The notes under the pieces were generated by a model. That model was given only the letters and a program-made list of their open reading frames with translations. It did no database searches and was not told the origin of the DNA. 64,000 nucleotides of DNA from Paenibacillus phytorum (GTDB lineage Bacteria; Bacillota; Bacilli; Paenibacillales; NBRC-103111). Location: the NCBI RefSeq assembly GCF_013141715.1, contig NZ_WHOA01000023.1, positions 1-64,000 on the forward strand, written 5' to 3'. Position numbers and translations under genes: made by a program. The stretch's first letter is position 1. Each line of letters begins with the position of its first letter. Shown one piece after another: positions 17,560-26,463 of the stretch.

Positions 17560-18663
17560 TTGAGATATTTTAATTATTTAACAGCGGATGAAGAGAAAGC
17601 TCTATTTTATTTACCTCCGACTTCCTTCCATAATCATTCGCGCAAAGAAATCCTTGCTTATTCCATTGGTGCTGCACTTTATATGCCTGCTACACGTCCC
17701 ACGTTTGCGGAAGATATCGCTTTTGGTAAAATTGAAGGTCTTGTTTCAGTTATTATTGATTTGGAAGATGCCGTTGGGGAAAATGAGGTTCATGCCGCAG
17801 AAGAATCCTTGGTGAATCAAATGAATAAGCTAGCCACCTTCATGGAGGTCGGAATTCTTCATACGGACAATCTTCCGCTTTTATTCGTACGAGTAAGAAG
17901 TGTGAATCAGTTAAATTACTTGATCGAAAGATTAGAAGAGAACGTAGCCCTTTTAACGGGATTTGTATTCCCGAAATTTACTGGAGACAATGGAGCGGCT
18001 TATTTTGAAATACTAGAAAATTATAATGATGAGAGACCGTCTTCTGCCCCCATGCTTTATGGTCTGCCAATTCTAGAGTCTGGACCAGTGATTTATAAGG
18101 AAAGCCGTACCTATACGCTTCAAACGATTAAAGAGATCCTAGAGCAGTATAAGAATTTGGTCCTCAATGTAAGAATAGGCGCTACGGATTTCTCCAGCTT
18201 ATTTGGTTTGAGACGCAGCCCAGACATGACCATTTATGACATAACGCCAATTCGAGATTGTGTAGCTGACATTATTAATATATTTGGGCGTGTTGACGCC
18301 TCTTACGTTATTTCTGGGCCTGTATGGGAATATTTTCCTCAAAAGGGATTGGTTCGCGAAGTGATTATGGATAAAGAGAACGGCATGATTGGCAAGACGA
18401 TTATTCATCCTACTCATATTAAACCCGTTCAATCGCTATACGCGGTGACTCATGAAGAGTATACGGATGCTACAAGCATCATTACGAACAATAATGGCGA
18501 TCATGGCGTTATTAAGAGCGCATATGCCAATAAAATGAATGAAATCAAACCTCATTTGAGCTGGGCCAGACGTATTCTCTTACGATCACAAATATATGGG
18601 GTGCTGCATGAACAACAACAATATGACGGATTACTGCTCAAGCATAATCGAGCATACGTATAA
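17560..18663 (+). CDS. HpcH/HpaI aldolase / citrate-lyase beta-like protein of the Ter module
   Basis: A 367-residue TIM-barrel protein of the HpcH/CitE group. The metal-binding region ISVIIDLEDAVGENEV (about 63-78) and the barrel strand VLNVRIGATDFSSLFGLRR are visible. In Ter-linked operons this protein is predicted to form or cleave a C-C bond in the synthesis of a nucleoside-like metabolite. The TTG at 17560 is chosen for GGGAGG at 8-base spacing. Its 3' end overlaps the next gene by 56 bases. Confidence 0.82.
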   Translation: MRYFNYLTADEEKALFYLPPTSFHNHSRKEILAYSIGAALYMPATRPTFAEDIAFGKIEGLVSVIIDLEDAVGENEVHAAEESLVNQMNKLATFMEVGILHTDNLPLLFVRVRSVNQLNYLIERLEENVALLTGFVFPKFTGDNGAAYFEILENYNDERPSSAPMLYGLPILESGPVIYKESRTYTLQTIKEILEQYKNLVLNVRIGATDFSSLFGLRRSPDMTIYDITPIRDCVADIINIFGRVDASYVISGPVWEYFPQKGLVREVIMDKENGMIGKTIIHPTHIKPVQSLYAVTHEEYTDATSIITNNNGDHGVIKSAYANKMNEIKPHLSWARRILLRSQIYGVLHEQQQYDGLLLKHNRAYV

Positions 18664-20023
18664 GATCGCAGGTGATTTAGAGCTTCAAGTGACATTGACC
18701 TCTAATCCCTTTGAGATTCCCCTCGACTCTCTGTTCGCCATGGCGGCAAGAATCAATAAGAAACGATCATTTCTGTTTGTTAGCAAAGTGCTGGGGAAAC
18801 ATATTCCTGTGAATCCGTATTCCTCCTTATTAAGCGGAGCTTCACTGGCACTACTCTTGCAACAAGCCTTAAAAGGTACTATGCCGCAGCAGTTAATCCC
18901 TCAAGCCATTCTGGGCATTATTGATCCTTCTCAGGCCGAGGCGGCCTATAAAGAAATTATGTCCTATCGTTTAAGCTTGCCGCAATCCGTTGCTTTTATA
19001 GGATTTGCTGAAACTGCCACAGCCATTGGACATGCCGTTTATGAAACCTTTGGTCAGGGTGGCAGCTATATTCATACCACGCGTGAAGTGATCGAAGGAT
19101 CGGCATCCATCATTAATTTCAGTGAGGAGCATTCCCATGCGGTAGCACATTATTGTTACGCGAATGATCCTCAGATGCTTACACATCCTGAGATTGTAGT
19201 CCTTGTTGATGATGAAATTACGACAGGTAAGACCTCTTTAAACATTATTCGAGATATGCAGGGGAAATTTCCGAAGAAAACCTACTACATCCTTGCTCTG
19301 CTTGATTGGAGAACCCCAGAGGATCAGCAGCAGTTTCTGAAGCTAGAACTGGAGCTAGGTATCTCCATCCACGTGCTTTCCTTAGTCAAAGGTGAGGTAA
19401 AAGTAACGGGTTCATCTGAAAGTTTAACCCCCCAAGTGCCTGTCCTTCCTATTCCAAATCAAATGGGACCCATTCACTTCACGTATATAGATCATCTATT
19501 CGCTCATGCTCCTTACGTGAGCCAACATCCTTATTTACAGCATAGTGGAAGATTTGGTCTTACACCGGAGGAAAGCGAACAATCCGATCATTCCATATCT
19601 CAAGCTGCCAAGCAGTTGAAATTTACTCGTATAGGTAAGAAGACGTTGTGCGTAGGCACAGGTGAGTTTATGTATATCCCCATGCGAATTGCTGCTGAAA
19701 TGGGAGAAGGTGTGTCTTACCAATCGACGACGAGGAGTCCAATTCATACCATTGATACAGAGGATTACGCAGTAAAGGTAGGCTATCCGTACGCATCTCC
19801 GGAGGATCCCGACGTAACTCATTTCCTATACAATGTTCCGGTAGGAGAGTATGACGATCTCTATTTATTTATGGAACGAGAAGCAGATCCAGCTTCGATG
19901 CAGCCATTGCTTCAAATTCTTCAAACGCGAGGGCTGAAACAGATTCATATTGTCATTTTCTCTCCTCAAACGGTTGAATGGAAGGAGAGTGAAACATGGA
20001 AGATTGGCGAGTTAAACCAATAG
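18608..20023 (+). CDS. phosphoribosyltransferase with C-terminal TRSP domain (Ter module)
   Basis: A 471-residue protein. The N-terminal phosphoribosyltransferase domain (PRTase_2 type) has the PRPP-binding loop VVLVDDEITTGKTSLNII (about 195-212). The C-terminal TRSP domain is identified by the motif itself in STTRSPIHT. This architecture is typical of the Ter-associated biosynthetic module and would attach a base-like group to phosphoribose. The ATG at 18608 lies inside the end of the aldolase gene, with only GGGG upstream; the ATG at 18596 is an alternative. The stop overlaps the next start by 28 bases. Confidence 0.85.
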   Translation: MNNNNMTDYCSSIIEHTYKIAGDLELQVTLTSNPFEIPLDSLFAMAARINKKRSFLFVSKVLGKHIPVNPYSSLLSGASLALLLQQALKGTMPQQLIPQAILGIIDPSQAEAAYKEIMSYRLSLPQSVAFIGFAETATAIGHAVYETFGQGGSYIHTTREVIEGSASIINFSEEHSHAVAHYCYANDPQMLTHPEIVVLVDDEITTGKTSLNIIRDMQGKFPKKTYYILALLDWRTPEDQQQFLKLELELGISIHVLSLVKGEVKVTGSSESLTPQVPVLPIPNQMGPIHFTYIDHLFAHAPYVSQHPYLQHSGRFGLTPEESEQSDHSISQAAKQLKFTRIGKKTLCVGTGEFMYIPMRIAAEMGEGVSYQSTTRSPIHTIDTEDYAVKVGYPYASPEDPDVTHFLYNVPVGEYDDLYLFMEREADPASMQPLLQILQTRGLKQIHIVIFSPQTVEWKESETWKIGELNQ

Positions 20024-21129
20024 AGGAGCCCATGCACTTGGGCAGCTATCCAGCTTCCGATGTGACATTCCTGCTAAAGGATTTGAGCGAGGTTAAGCTG
20101 GAAAAGTCGATGGATGCGAGAGAACTAGCCATTCAATCGGGTACTCATTATTCAGAAATGCTGCCGCAAGAGCATCTACCAACGTCCGATTATTTAAAAT
20201 TGTACCGAGAGACGCTGCAGATGTCAGCCAAGAAAGTTGCATTAGCCGTCGGTACTACGGCAGAGCTTATTCGAAATAAAAAAGGACCGAATACGGTGCT
20301 GGTTTCTCTTGCGAGAGCGGGCACGCCTGTCGGTATTCTAATAAGACGTTACCTGCAAGAGATGCATCAGTTGGACTTGCCTCACTACAGCATCTCGATT
20401 ATTCGGGGTAAAGGGATTGACGAGAACGCTTTGTTTTATATCCTGCAAAAGCATCCAGACGCGAATCTACAATTCGTCGACGGGTGGACCGGCAAGGGAG
20501 CAATCCGTAAAGTGCTTATAGAAGCTTGCGGCAAGCTGGAACGAGAATACGGGATCAAGCTAGACGATGATCTTGCTGTGCTCGCTGATCCTGGTCATTG
20601 CACGGATATGTTTGGAACGCGAGAGGATTTCTTGATTCCGAGTGCATGCTTGAATGCGGTGGTATCCGGTTTAATGAGTCGAACGGTGCTGCGTGAGGAT
20701 CTCATTGGGCCGCATGACTTTCATGGTTCCAAATATTATAAAGAGTGGTTGGACCAGGATCTCTCCAATCATTTTATTGCGGAGATTGTGCCCTTTTTTG
20801 GTGAGGTAGTGGAAGAAGCAAATCAAAGCGCCAGGGAACTACTCTTGCATCCTCCGACGATTTCATGGAAGGGGTTGCAGGATATCCAAGCGATTCAAAG
20901 CGAGTATCAGATTGCGGATATCAACTTGATTAAACCCGGTGTTGGAGAAACGACCCGTGTACTGCTCCGTAGAGTGCCGTGGCGGATATTAGTAGACCGA
21001 TTAGATAATCCGAATATACGTCATATCCTCCTTTTAGCTGAAGCTAGGGAAGTACCTATAGAAGTGTACCCAGGTCTCACTTATTCCTGTTGTGGTATTA
21101 TAAAATCCGTGAAAGGAGATGCCGAATGA
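19996..21129 (+). CDS. PELOTA-RNA-binding-like / StiP-family protein (Ter module)
   Basis: A 377-residue protein of the StiP family, a second phosphoribosyltransferase-like fold, with a C-terminal PELOTA-type domain (about 285-375, ending IEVYPGLTYSCCGIIKSVK). The name cysteine protease StiP is historical; comparative genomics groups it with nucleotide-like metabolite synthesis. Conserved stretches include VLVSLARAGTPVGILIRRYL, ISIIRGKGIDENAL and ADPGHCTDMFGTREDFLIPS. AAGGAGAG precedes the ATG. Translation is coupled to both neighbours, by a 28-base and a 4-base overlap. Confidence 0.82.
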   Translation: MEDWRVKPIEEPMHLGSYPASDVTFLLKDLSEVKLEKSMDARELAIQSGTHYSEMLPQEHLPTSDYLKLYRETLQMSAKKVALAVGTTAELIRNKKGPNTVLVSLARAGTPVGILIRRYLQEMHQLDLPHYSISIIRGKGIDENALFYILQKHPDANLQFVDGWTGKGAIRKVLIEACGKLEREYGIKLDDDLAVLADPGHCTDMFGTREDFLIPSACLNAVVSGLMSRTVLREDLIGPHDFHGSKYYKEWLDQDLSNHFIAEIVPFFGEVVEEANQSARELLLHPPTISWKGLQDIQAIQSEYQIADINLIKPGVGETTRVLLRRVPWRILVDRLDNPNIRHILLLAEAREVPIEVYPGLTYSCCGIIKSVKGDAE

Positions 21130-21962
21130 TATTTGCAAGCGATTTAGATCAAACGTTAATTTATTCACAGCCTTTAGAGCGTGCTGAAGAATTAGGCGAT
21201 CGGATTATTACAGCAGAGCTTATTGACGGTAAAGTGAGATCGTATATGTCCTCAAGTTCCTACCAGCTGCTTCAAAAGTTGATGACGGAGCTCATTTTCA
21301 TCCCGGTTACGACACGAACCATGCAGCAGTACAATCGTATACATTTAATTAGTCAAATGTTGAAGCCCAAGTATGCCGTAACGAGCAACGGCGGGAATAT
21401 TCTGATAGATGGACATCCGGACCTAGAATGGCAAGCCTCAGTAGTTGCTCGCGTTAGTGAATCAAGTGAGCATGTGAAGGATGTCAGGAAACTGCTAGAT
21501 CGTGTCCTTAATCCGGAATGGGTCATCAGTTCTAGCTATTGCGACGAGCTATTTTTTTCCCATATCATTGACCGGGCAAAGATGCCGCTAGAGGAAGTTA
21601 CTCAGATGAGTGAAGAACTTCAGCGTATGGGCTGGAGCACTTCCGTTCAAGGAAGAAAGGTCTATGTCGTTCCCCAAGTTGTTAATAAAAGAGATGCCGT
21701 TCAGCATCTAAAACAATTAACAGAGAAGCGCCAAGTTATAGCATCTGGTGATTCCCTATTGGATCAGATCTTGATTGATTTTGCTGATTTCTCTATAGTC
21801 CCTAGGCACGGAGAATTATTTCGACAAGAGCAGCTTCAATCGACGGGGAACTATTCATTTACCGAGGAATCCGGGATTTTCGCTACGGACGAAATACTTA
21901 AGTATGTTGAATCCGTAAACATAGAGCAAACGAATCTATTTGTCATAAAGGAGTCCTCATGA
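21126..21962 (+). CDS. HAD-superfamily hydrolase of the Ter module
   Basis: A 278-residue HAD phosphatase of the Cof/sucrose-phosphate-phosphatase type. Motif I is ASDLDQTLIYS (about 4-14) with the nucleophile in DLDQT; motif II is the Thr in IPVTTRT; motif IV is ASGDSLLDQILI. It probably removes a phosphate from the phosphoribosylated intermediate. The ATG at 21126 has AAAGGAGATG upstream and overlaps the previous stop by 4 bases; the longer frame from 21090 is not used. Confidence 0.82.
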   Translation: MIFASDLDQTLIYSQPLERAEELGDRIITAELIDGKVRSYMSSSSYQLLQKLMTELIFIPVTTRTMQQYNRIHLISQMLKPKYAVTSNGGNILIDGHPDLEWQASVVARVSESSEHVKDVRKLLDRVLNPEWVISSSYCDELFFSHIIDRAKMPLEEVTQMSEELQRMGWSTSVQGRKVYVVPQVVNKRDAVQHLKQLTEKRQVIASGDSLLDQILIDFADFSIVPRHGELFRQEQLQSTGNYSFTEESGIFATDEILKYVESVNIEQTNLFVIKESS

Positions 21963-22981
21963 AAAAAGTATGGTTTAACCGTTGGTTTTCAGTAGCCTAT
22001 CATTATATGAATAGCATTCGCAATAATGAAGATGGCGTCCAATTCAAAATGTACGCTACTCATCCAGACCGTACCCACATGGCTCTACAGGCGGCTGATT
22101 ACGCGGATACCGAACCTGTTTTATGTGATAATGATTATGTGGAGTTTGCCCTAGATTTCTGCGAAAAGCATGGCATTGATGTATTCATTCCCAGATTACA
22201 TATGTACGCAATAGCGAAGCATATTGATTTGTTCGAAAAGGTAGGAACAAAAGTAACAGTTTGTCGTGACCTTGAGCTATTAGAGAACTTGCTGGAGAAA
22301 CAAAAGTTTTATGAAGCCATAAGGGAAACGAACATTATTTCAATCCCTGACTATCATGTGGTCAATACGGCAGATGAATTTATGACAGCCTATGAAGCGC
22401 TCGTGAGTGCAGGTCACCAGGTTTGTATGAAGCCAACGAATGCCGAGGGCGGTATGGGCTTCAGAATCATCAGCAATGGGCGGGATACATTAAGTGACCT
22501 GTTCGGCACAGTTACACCATATCTCTCTACGGAACAGGTATACAAGACCTTATCATCCGTAGATCGTTTCGAGGACCTGATGGTGATGGAATTATTAAAC
22601 GGCTTTGAGTACAGCATCGATTGCTTAGCATCGGCTTCTGGGGAATTACTTGCCGCTGTGCCGCGTCGTAAAGCGGACGGACGGTTAAGGCTACTTGAGG
22701 AAGTGCCTGAGCTGATCAAAATTGCACATCAGGTTGCTGCCACCTACAAGATCCCATTTAATTACAACATTCAAGTGAAGTACAATCAGGGTGTGCCTAA
22801 ATTACTTGAGATTAATCCGAGAATGTCTGGCGGGTTGCATGTGACTTGTCTATCAGGTATTAATTTCCCTTATTTGGCAGTGAAATCAATTTTGGGTGGG
22901 CATGTGGACAACCAAAAGCCTAATTATGGCATTCTGGCCAGTCATATTGAGAAATACGTTATTATGGATTTAGGCGAATAA
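21959..22981 (+). CDS. ATP-grasp ligase of the Ter module
   Basis: A 340-residue ATP-grasp protein of the carbamoyl-phosphate-synthase-like group. Visible are the ATP-binding strand VCMKPTNAEGGMGFRI (about 160-175), MVMELLNGFEYSIDC and the metal-binding LLEINPRMSGGLH (about 283-295). It would join a carboxylate and an amine or thiol at the expense of ATP as the last step of the module. AAAGGAG precedes the ATG, which overlaps the HAD stop by 4 bases. No clear terminator follows directly. Confidence 0.83.
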   Translation: MKKVWFNRWFSVAYHYMNSIRNNEDGVQFKMYATHPDRTHMALQAADYADTEPVLCDNDYVEFALDFCEKHGIDVFIPRLHMYAIAKHIDLFEKVGTKVTVCRDLELLENLLEKQKFYEAIRETNIISIPDYHVVNTADEFMTAYEALVSAGHQVCMKPTNAEGGMGFRIISNGRDTLSDLFGTVTPYLSTEQVYKTLSSVDRFEDLMVMELLNGFEYSIDCLASASGELLAAVPRRKADGRLRLLEEVPELIKIAHQVAATYKIPFNYNIQVKYNQGVPKLLEINPRMSGGLHVTCLSGINFPYLAVKSILGGHVDNQKPNYGILASHIEKYVIMDLGE

Positions 22982-23043
22982 AAGGAACCGTGCATCATAT
23001 CTTTGAATATAGATGAACAAATCTGTCAAAGAAGGTGCACAGG

Positions 23044-23145
23044 ATGATAATAAGCGGGATTATACTTTCTGGAATAATCATGGTGCTCATTGTCGTAGCA
23101 AGCGCTGAGAAAGCAGAATATGTGTCTAAATTCATTGAAAAATAG
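23044..23145 (+). CDS. 33-residue single-span membrane peptide
   Basis: A short open frame with a good ribosome site (AAGGTG, 6-base spacing). It encodes one hydrophobic helix (about 3-19) and a charged tail ending KFIEK. It sits between the Ter module and a terminator at 23154, so it is either the last gene of that transcript or separate. No family recognised. The remainder of the 22982-23236 gap shows only the terminator and a possible promoter near 23200. Confidence 0.5.
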   Translation: MIISGIILSGIIMVLIVVASAEKAEYVSKFIEK

Positions 23146-23153
23146 TCATCTAT

Positions 23154-23180
23154 GAAACCTGAAAAGGTTTCTTTTTTTTG
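23154..23180 (+). terminator. intrinsic terminator
   Basis: GAAACCT (23154-23160), a GAAA loop and AGGTTTC (23165-23171) are followed by a run of T. It ends the Ter module or the small peptide transcript. Confidence 0.85.
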
Positions 23181-23236
23181 TTATGATTTGGTAGAATATA
23201 AGAATAGATTTGTAATGCTGGGGAGGGGGCTGTACG

Positions 23237-23812
23237 TTGCTGGATTTTACATTTGAGATTGTTGACGAGTCGACTATTAATACCAGAATTTTGTATGCTA
23301 ACGAATGGTTCACTTTCAATATATATGAGAAAGATCATGTTTGGACACTTCATCCCTTTGATGGTATGTTAATACGGAATAAAGATATGTGTCAGCTTGT
23401 GATTAATGAGCTGCTCAAAAATAAATATTTTCATGTCATGTGCGCGAAAGAGAATATCCTATTGTCAGAGTTGCGGACGACAGTAGATTTAAGTAATAGA
23501 ACGAGCATGTCTACACCTAGACCTACTCCTTCACCTAGAGAAGAACAACTGGATGAAGAGCTTCCCGACGATATGAAGTCATTTATGGATTATCATACCT
23601 TGGATGAAATTTTAGACATGGAGAAACAAATTATTCATAAACGAATGACTTTTTACAAACAAATGTTAGAGGCCATGTTCATGCAAGGGGCAGGACCGGC
23701 GGACGAGGAATTTATTCAGATTCAATCCATTTATGTGATGTGGAAAGGATCGTATGAGAAATTGAATGGGTTAAGCGATCAAGATTTGTCTGGTGGGAAG
23801 AAGAGATGGTAG
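23237..23812 (+). CDS. unknown 191-residue protein
   Basis: I do not recognise the family. The TTG start has GGGAGGGGG upstream. The N-terminal 80 residues look like a small alpha/beta domain (FTFEIVDESTINTRILYA, FNIYEKDHVWTLHPFDGM). A Pro/Thr/Arg-rich hinge (STPRPTPSPREEQ, about 92-104) is followed by a helical C-terminus with MDYHTLDEILDMEKQIIHKR. There is no signal peptide or membrane segment. It is a single-gene unit between terminators at 23154 and 23853. Confidence 0.6.
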   Translation: MLDFTFEIVDESTINTRILYANEWFTFNIYEKDHVWTLHPFDGMLIRNKDMCQLVINELLKNKYFHVMCAKENILLSELRTTVDLSNRTSMSTPRPTPSPREEQLDEELPDDMKSFMDYHTLDEILDMEKQIIHKRMTFYKQMLEAMFMQGAGPADEEFIQIQSIYVMWKGSYEKLNGLSDQDLSGGKKRW

Positions 23813-23852
23813 TATAAAGGGAGATTTAAATACCAAAGAGTACATGTTCAAA

Positions 23853-23874
23853 AAGCCGTAAGGCTTATTTTTTT
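23853..23874 (+). terminator. intrinsic terminator
   Basis: AAGCC (23853-23857), loop GTAA and GGCTT (23862-23866), followed by ATTTTTTT. The stem is short. Confidence 0.65.
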
Positions 23875-23904
23875 GCCTATCACTTGATTACAAAGGAGTA
23901 CCAG

Positions 23905-24549
23905 ATGAGCATTCCCAAAATTGAAACACCGAAAATCCCCAAAGAAATACCTGCCATTACACTGCCGAACGAGGAAATGCAGCCGGAAGATAGCTTTCAT
24001 ACGGGTCTTATAAGTGATTGTATCATTGACAATCAGACCGCATATAAAGTCGCTTTTGATAAAGTGATATTTCGTAATGTCACCTTCACACGGATATCGA
24101 TGAAAGACATAGAGCTAACAGATGTTATTTTCGAGAAATGCGATCTATCCAACGTTGATTTTGGTGAAGCTACGATCCATCGGACTGAATTTAGAAACTG
24201 CAAAATCATGGGCATTGACCTGACAGAAGCAACCGTACGAAACGTCTTATTTCATACATGCTTGGCCGACTATGCAACCTTTCGTATGGCTAACTTCAAG
24301 CAGATTGTTTTTCAGGAGTGTTCGCTTTTAAATGCTGATTTCTACGAATCCGCGCTGCAAAAAGTGTATTTTGATAACTGTCAGCTGGACCGAGCACAAT
24401 TCACGGGTGTGAAGCTTGCAGGAATTGATATCAGTAGCTGTGAATTTACAAGTTTAGGTGTGAGTATAGAGGATTTGCGCGGCTGCATCATTTCGAGAGG
24501 ACAAGCTTCTGTTTTTGCAAGTCTATTCGGACTTATATTAAAGGAATAA
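23905..24549 (+). CDS. pentapeptide-repeat protein
   Basis: A 214-residue protein. About 45-190 is built of A(D/N)LxX-type pentapeptide repeats that form a right-handed quadrilateral beta-helix: FRNVTF, LTDVIFEKCDLSNVDF, TEFRNCKIMGIDLTEATV, LLNADF and LDRAQF. The ATG at 23905 has AAAGGAG 7 bases upstream. Some members (Qnr, MfpA, McbG) mimic DNA and protect gyrase, but many have unknown roles and nothing here points to gyrase. It is next to the nucleotidase-like gene, 63 bases away, and may be cotranscribed. Confidence 0.82.
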   Translation: MSIPKIETPKIPKEIPAITLPNEEMQPEDSFHTGLISDCIIDNQTAYKVAFDKVIFRNVTFTRISMKDIELTDVIFEKCDLSNVDFGEATIHRTEFRNCKIMGIDLTEATVRNVLFHTCLADYATFRMANFKQIVFQECSLLNADFYESALQKVYFDNCQLDRAQFTGVKLAGIDISSCEFTSLGVSIEDLRGCIISRGQASVFASLFGLILKE

Positions 24550-24612
24550 GGGGAAAATAATAAAGGAGATTGCTCCGGCAGCCTAGTATATCCGTGAAAT
24601 GAGGAGTTAACC

Positions 24613-25173
24613 TTGAAATTCGGCTTTGATATCGATGATACACTTATTAATTTAAGAGAACATGCCTTTCATATTTATAACCATAAGCTAAAGCAAAATA
24701 TTGGCTTGGACGCGTTCCACGCCTTAACGACGATGGAAATTCACAGTGCCTTCGGTTTGACGAAAGAAGAAGGAGGTAAGCTGTGGTCAAGCCTCCGTGA
24801 TGACATTTATTATTCTCAGTGTCCTTCTTTCCCCTATGCCGTAGATATCTTGCAGGAATTAGTACATCAAGGTCATGAGGTCTACTATATTACGGCAAGG
24901 GCCAAAGAGCATACAGACCGAACGGAAAAATGGTTAATAGCCAATGGTTTCCCGGTGGTTGAGGGACATTTTTATTGTGGGATGAGTGATTCCGAGAAAG
25001 TACATATTATTGAAAAACTGAACTTGGATTATTATTTTGATGATAAACCGGCCGTTCTGGAAACCTTGTCTCACCTCCCATTGAACTTATATGTGAAAGA
25101 TAGATCGTATAATCAGCACTTGGACCTGCCTCGAATTGTATCTTGGGATGAACTCCGAGAAATTATAAAATGA
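24613..25173 (+). CDS. HAD-type 5'-nucleotidase-like phosphatase (YqfW/NT5C group)
   Basis: A 186-residue HAD hydrolase of the 5'(3')-deoxyribonucleotidase (NT5C-like) group. Motif I is FGFDIDDTLINLREH (about 3-17), motif II YYITARAKEH (about 96-105) and motif IV DYYFDDKPAVLETL (about 139-152). The TTG start has GAGGAG 6 bases upstream. The B. subtilis YqfW family is similar in size. The substrate is likely a nucleotide monophosphate but is not determined. A strong terminator follows. Confidence 0.78.
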   Translation: MKFGFDIDDTLINLREHAFHIYNHKLKQNIGLDAFHALTTMEIHSAFGLTKEEGGKLWSSLRDDIYYSQCPSFPYAVDILQELVHQGHEVYYITARAKEHTDRTEKWLIANGFPVVEGHFYCGMSDSEKVHIIEKLNLDYYFDDKPAVLETLSHLPLNLYVKDRSYNQHLDLPRIVSWDELREIIK

Positions 25174-25177
25174 AACA

Positions 25178-25216
25178 AAGCTGAACTCCTAAATGTTATG
25201 GGGTTCAGCTTTTTTA
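25178..25216 (+). terminator. intrinsic terminator
   Basis: AAGCTGAAC (25178-25186) pairs with GTTCAGCTT (25203-25211), followed by TTTTT. Confidence 0.85.
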
Positions 25217-25331
25217 CTCATTTAACTAGATTTACAATAAACACAAGTGTAGATAATCATCCAATGACATTCTTCCCTTAATGTCAGTCTTGTAAGGATA
25301 AACTTTCCATAAGGGTAGAGGAGATGAACTA

Positions 25332-26177
25332 ATGTTAAAGAAAAATGCTCTGATGGTCGTCCTAGTGGCCGTAGTAGGAACAAGTTTACTTGCTGGCCTA
25401 GGTGGAGCACCAAAACCTGCCGCAGCTGCGAGCAACATGGTACCGAATTATGAAGTGAAGCTTCTCCTTAATCCAAGCGCAGTTCTTGGATCAGATTTTA
25501 AACTTACAAGCAGCGTAAAGAGTGCATTTGGCATGCCTGATAGCGTGACCAAAATGAACGTCCAGTTCCTGGATACGAACGCCAAGGACATTTATAACAA
25601 TGGGTGGAGTCCAAGAATTCGTAAGACAGAGGGGGATAACGACTTCGAGCTTACCTACAAAAAGCGCTATGCAGTTATTGGCAACGATATTAATGGTGCC
25701 TTAACACTGGCAAACCAACAAGGCTTTGATTCCAGCGATACAGGCTACGAGGCGCAAGTCGAGTGGGGATATCAGAAAAAGACACTAAGTATCACACGTC
25801 CAAAGACAGGTACTAAATCAGGCTATAGCGGTATGGATCTCCCAAACCAGACCGATTCCCGCAGTCTTCTGATTAACAATGCACCTGATAAATTTAATAA
25901 TTGGCTCTACAGTGGTTGGGGGACTAGCAAGCTTTCCTCTTCCCGTGTCTATGGTCCGGTTCTAGCTAAACGTTCAATCGGAACATGGAGCGGCCAACAG
26001 CTTTATATCGAAGTGTGGCCTATTCTAAATGCAGCTGGTACGGGAACTGAATACGTTGTTGAAGCTTCATTTAAAACAAATAGTGAATCGACAGCATCCA
26101 GTAAGCATGATGAACTAATTACCTATCTGCAAAGTAAAGGATGGTTCCTCGCACAAGATTCACTGAAACACAGCTAA
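25332..26177 (+). CDS. secreted CYTH-like protein
   Basis: A 281-residue protein with a Sec signal peptide (about 1-33; hydrophobic core ALMVVLVAVVGTSLLAGLGG, cleavage probably after PAAAA). The mature part begins YEVKLLLNPSAVLG and has GWSPRIRKTEGDNDFELTYK, which resembles the CYTH/triphosphate-tunnel fold (E-x-K strand, then paired basic residues and ELTYKKRY). The tunnel Glu/Arg/Lys pattern looks partly kept, but the enzyme activity is not established. CYTH enzymes are normally cytoplasmic, so an exported one is unusual. GAGGAGATG precedes the ATG. It is monocistronic and its 3' side runs straight into the heptanucleotide repeats. Confidence 0.65.
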   Translation: MLKKNALMVVLVAVVGTSLLAGLGGAPKPAAAASNMVPNYEVKLLLNPSAVLGSDFKLTSSVKSAFGMPDSVTKMNVQFLDTNAKDIYNNGWSPRIRKTEGDNDFELTYKKRYAVIGNDINGALTLANQQGFDSSDTGYEAQVEWGYQKKTLSITRPKTGTKSGYSGMDLPNQTDSRSLLINNAPDKFNNWLYSGWGTSKLSSSRVYGPVLAKRSIGTWSGQQLYIEVWPILNAAGTGTEYVVEASFKTNSESTASSKHDELITYLQSKGWFLAQDSLKHS

Positions 26178-26228
26178 TCATGGATCGGTATTAAAAAGAT
26201 TGTCTGTACGATACCGACCATAAAACGA

Positions 26229-26463
26229 ACCATGAACTAAGATCAAGGACTAGGGACTATGAATAAAGAATCAAGAACCGTGAACGAAGAACCGAGAACC
26301 CAAAAACCAAAAGCCAAGAACCAAAAACAAGAACCATGAACCAAGACCGAGAACCAAGAGCCAAGAGCCAAGAGCCAAGAGCCCAGAACAATGAACCGAG
26401 AACCGAGAACCGAGAACCGAGAACTCAGAACCCAAAACCAGGAAACCAGGAAACCAAGCATCC
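26229..26463 (+). repeat. degenerate heptanucleotide repeat (CCAAGAA/CCGAGAA type)
   Basis: About 230 bases of back-to-back variants of a 7-base unit: CCGAGAA, CCAAGAG, CCAAGAA and CCGAGAA again, with occasional 1-2 base shifts. Locally near-perfect runs occur, such as CCAAGAG from about 26353 and CCGAGAA from about 26395. It starts about 50 bases after the stop of the secreted CYTH-like gene. Reading frames on both strands here are artefacts of the repeat. Confidence 0.85.
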
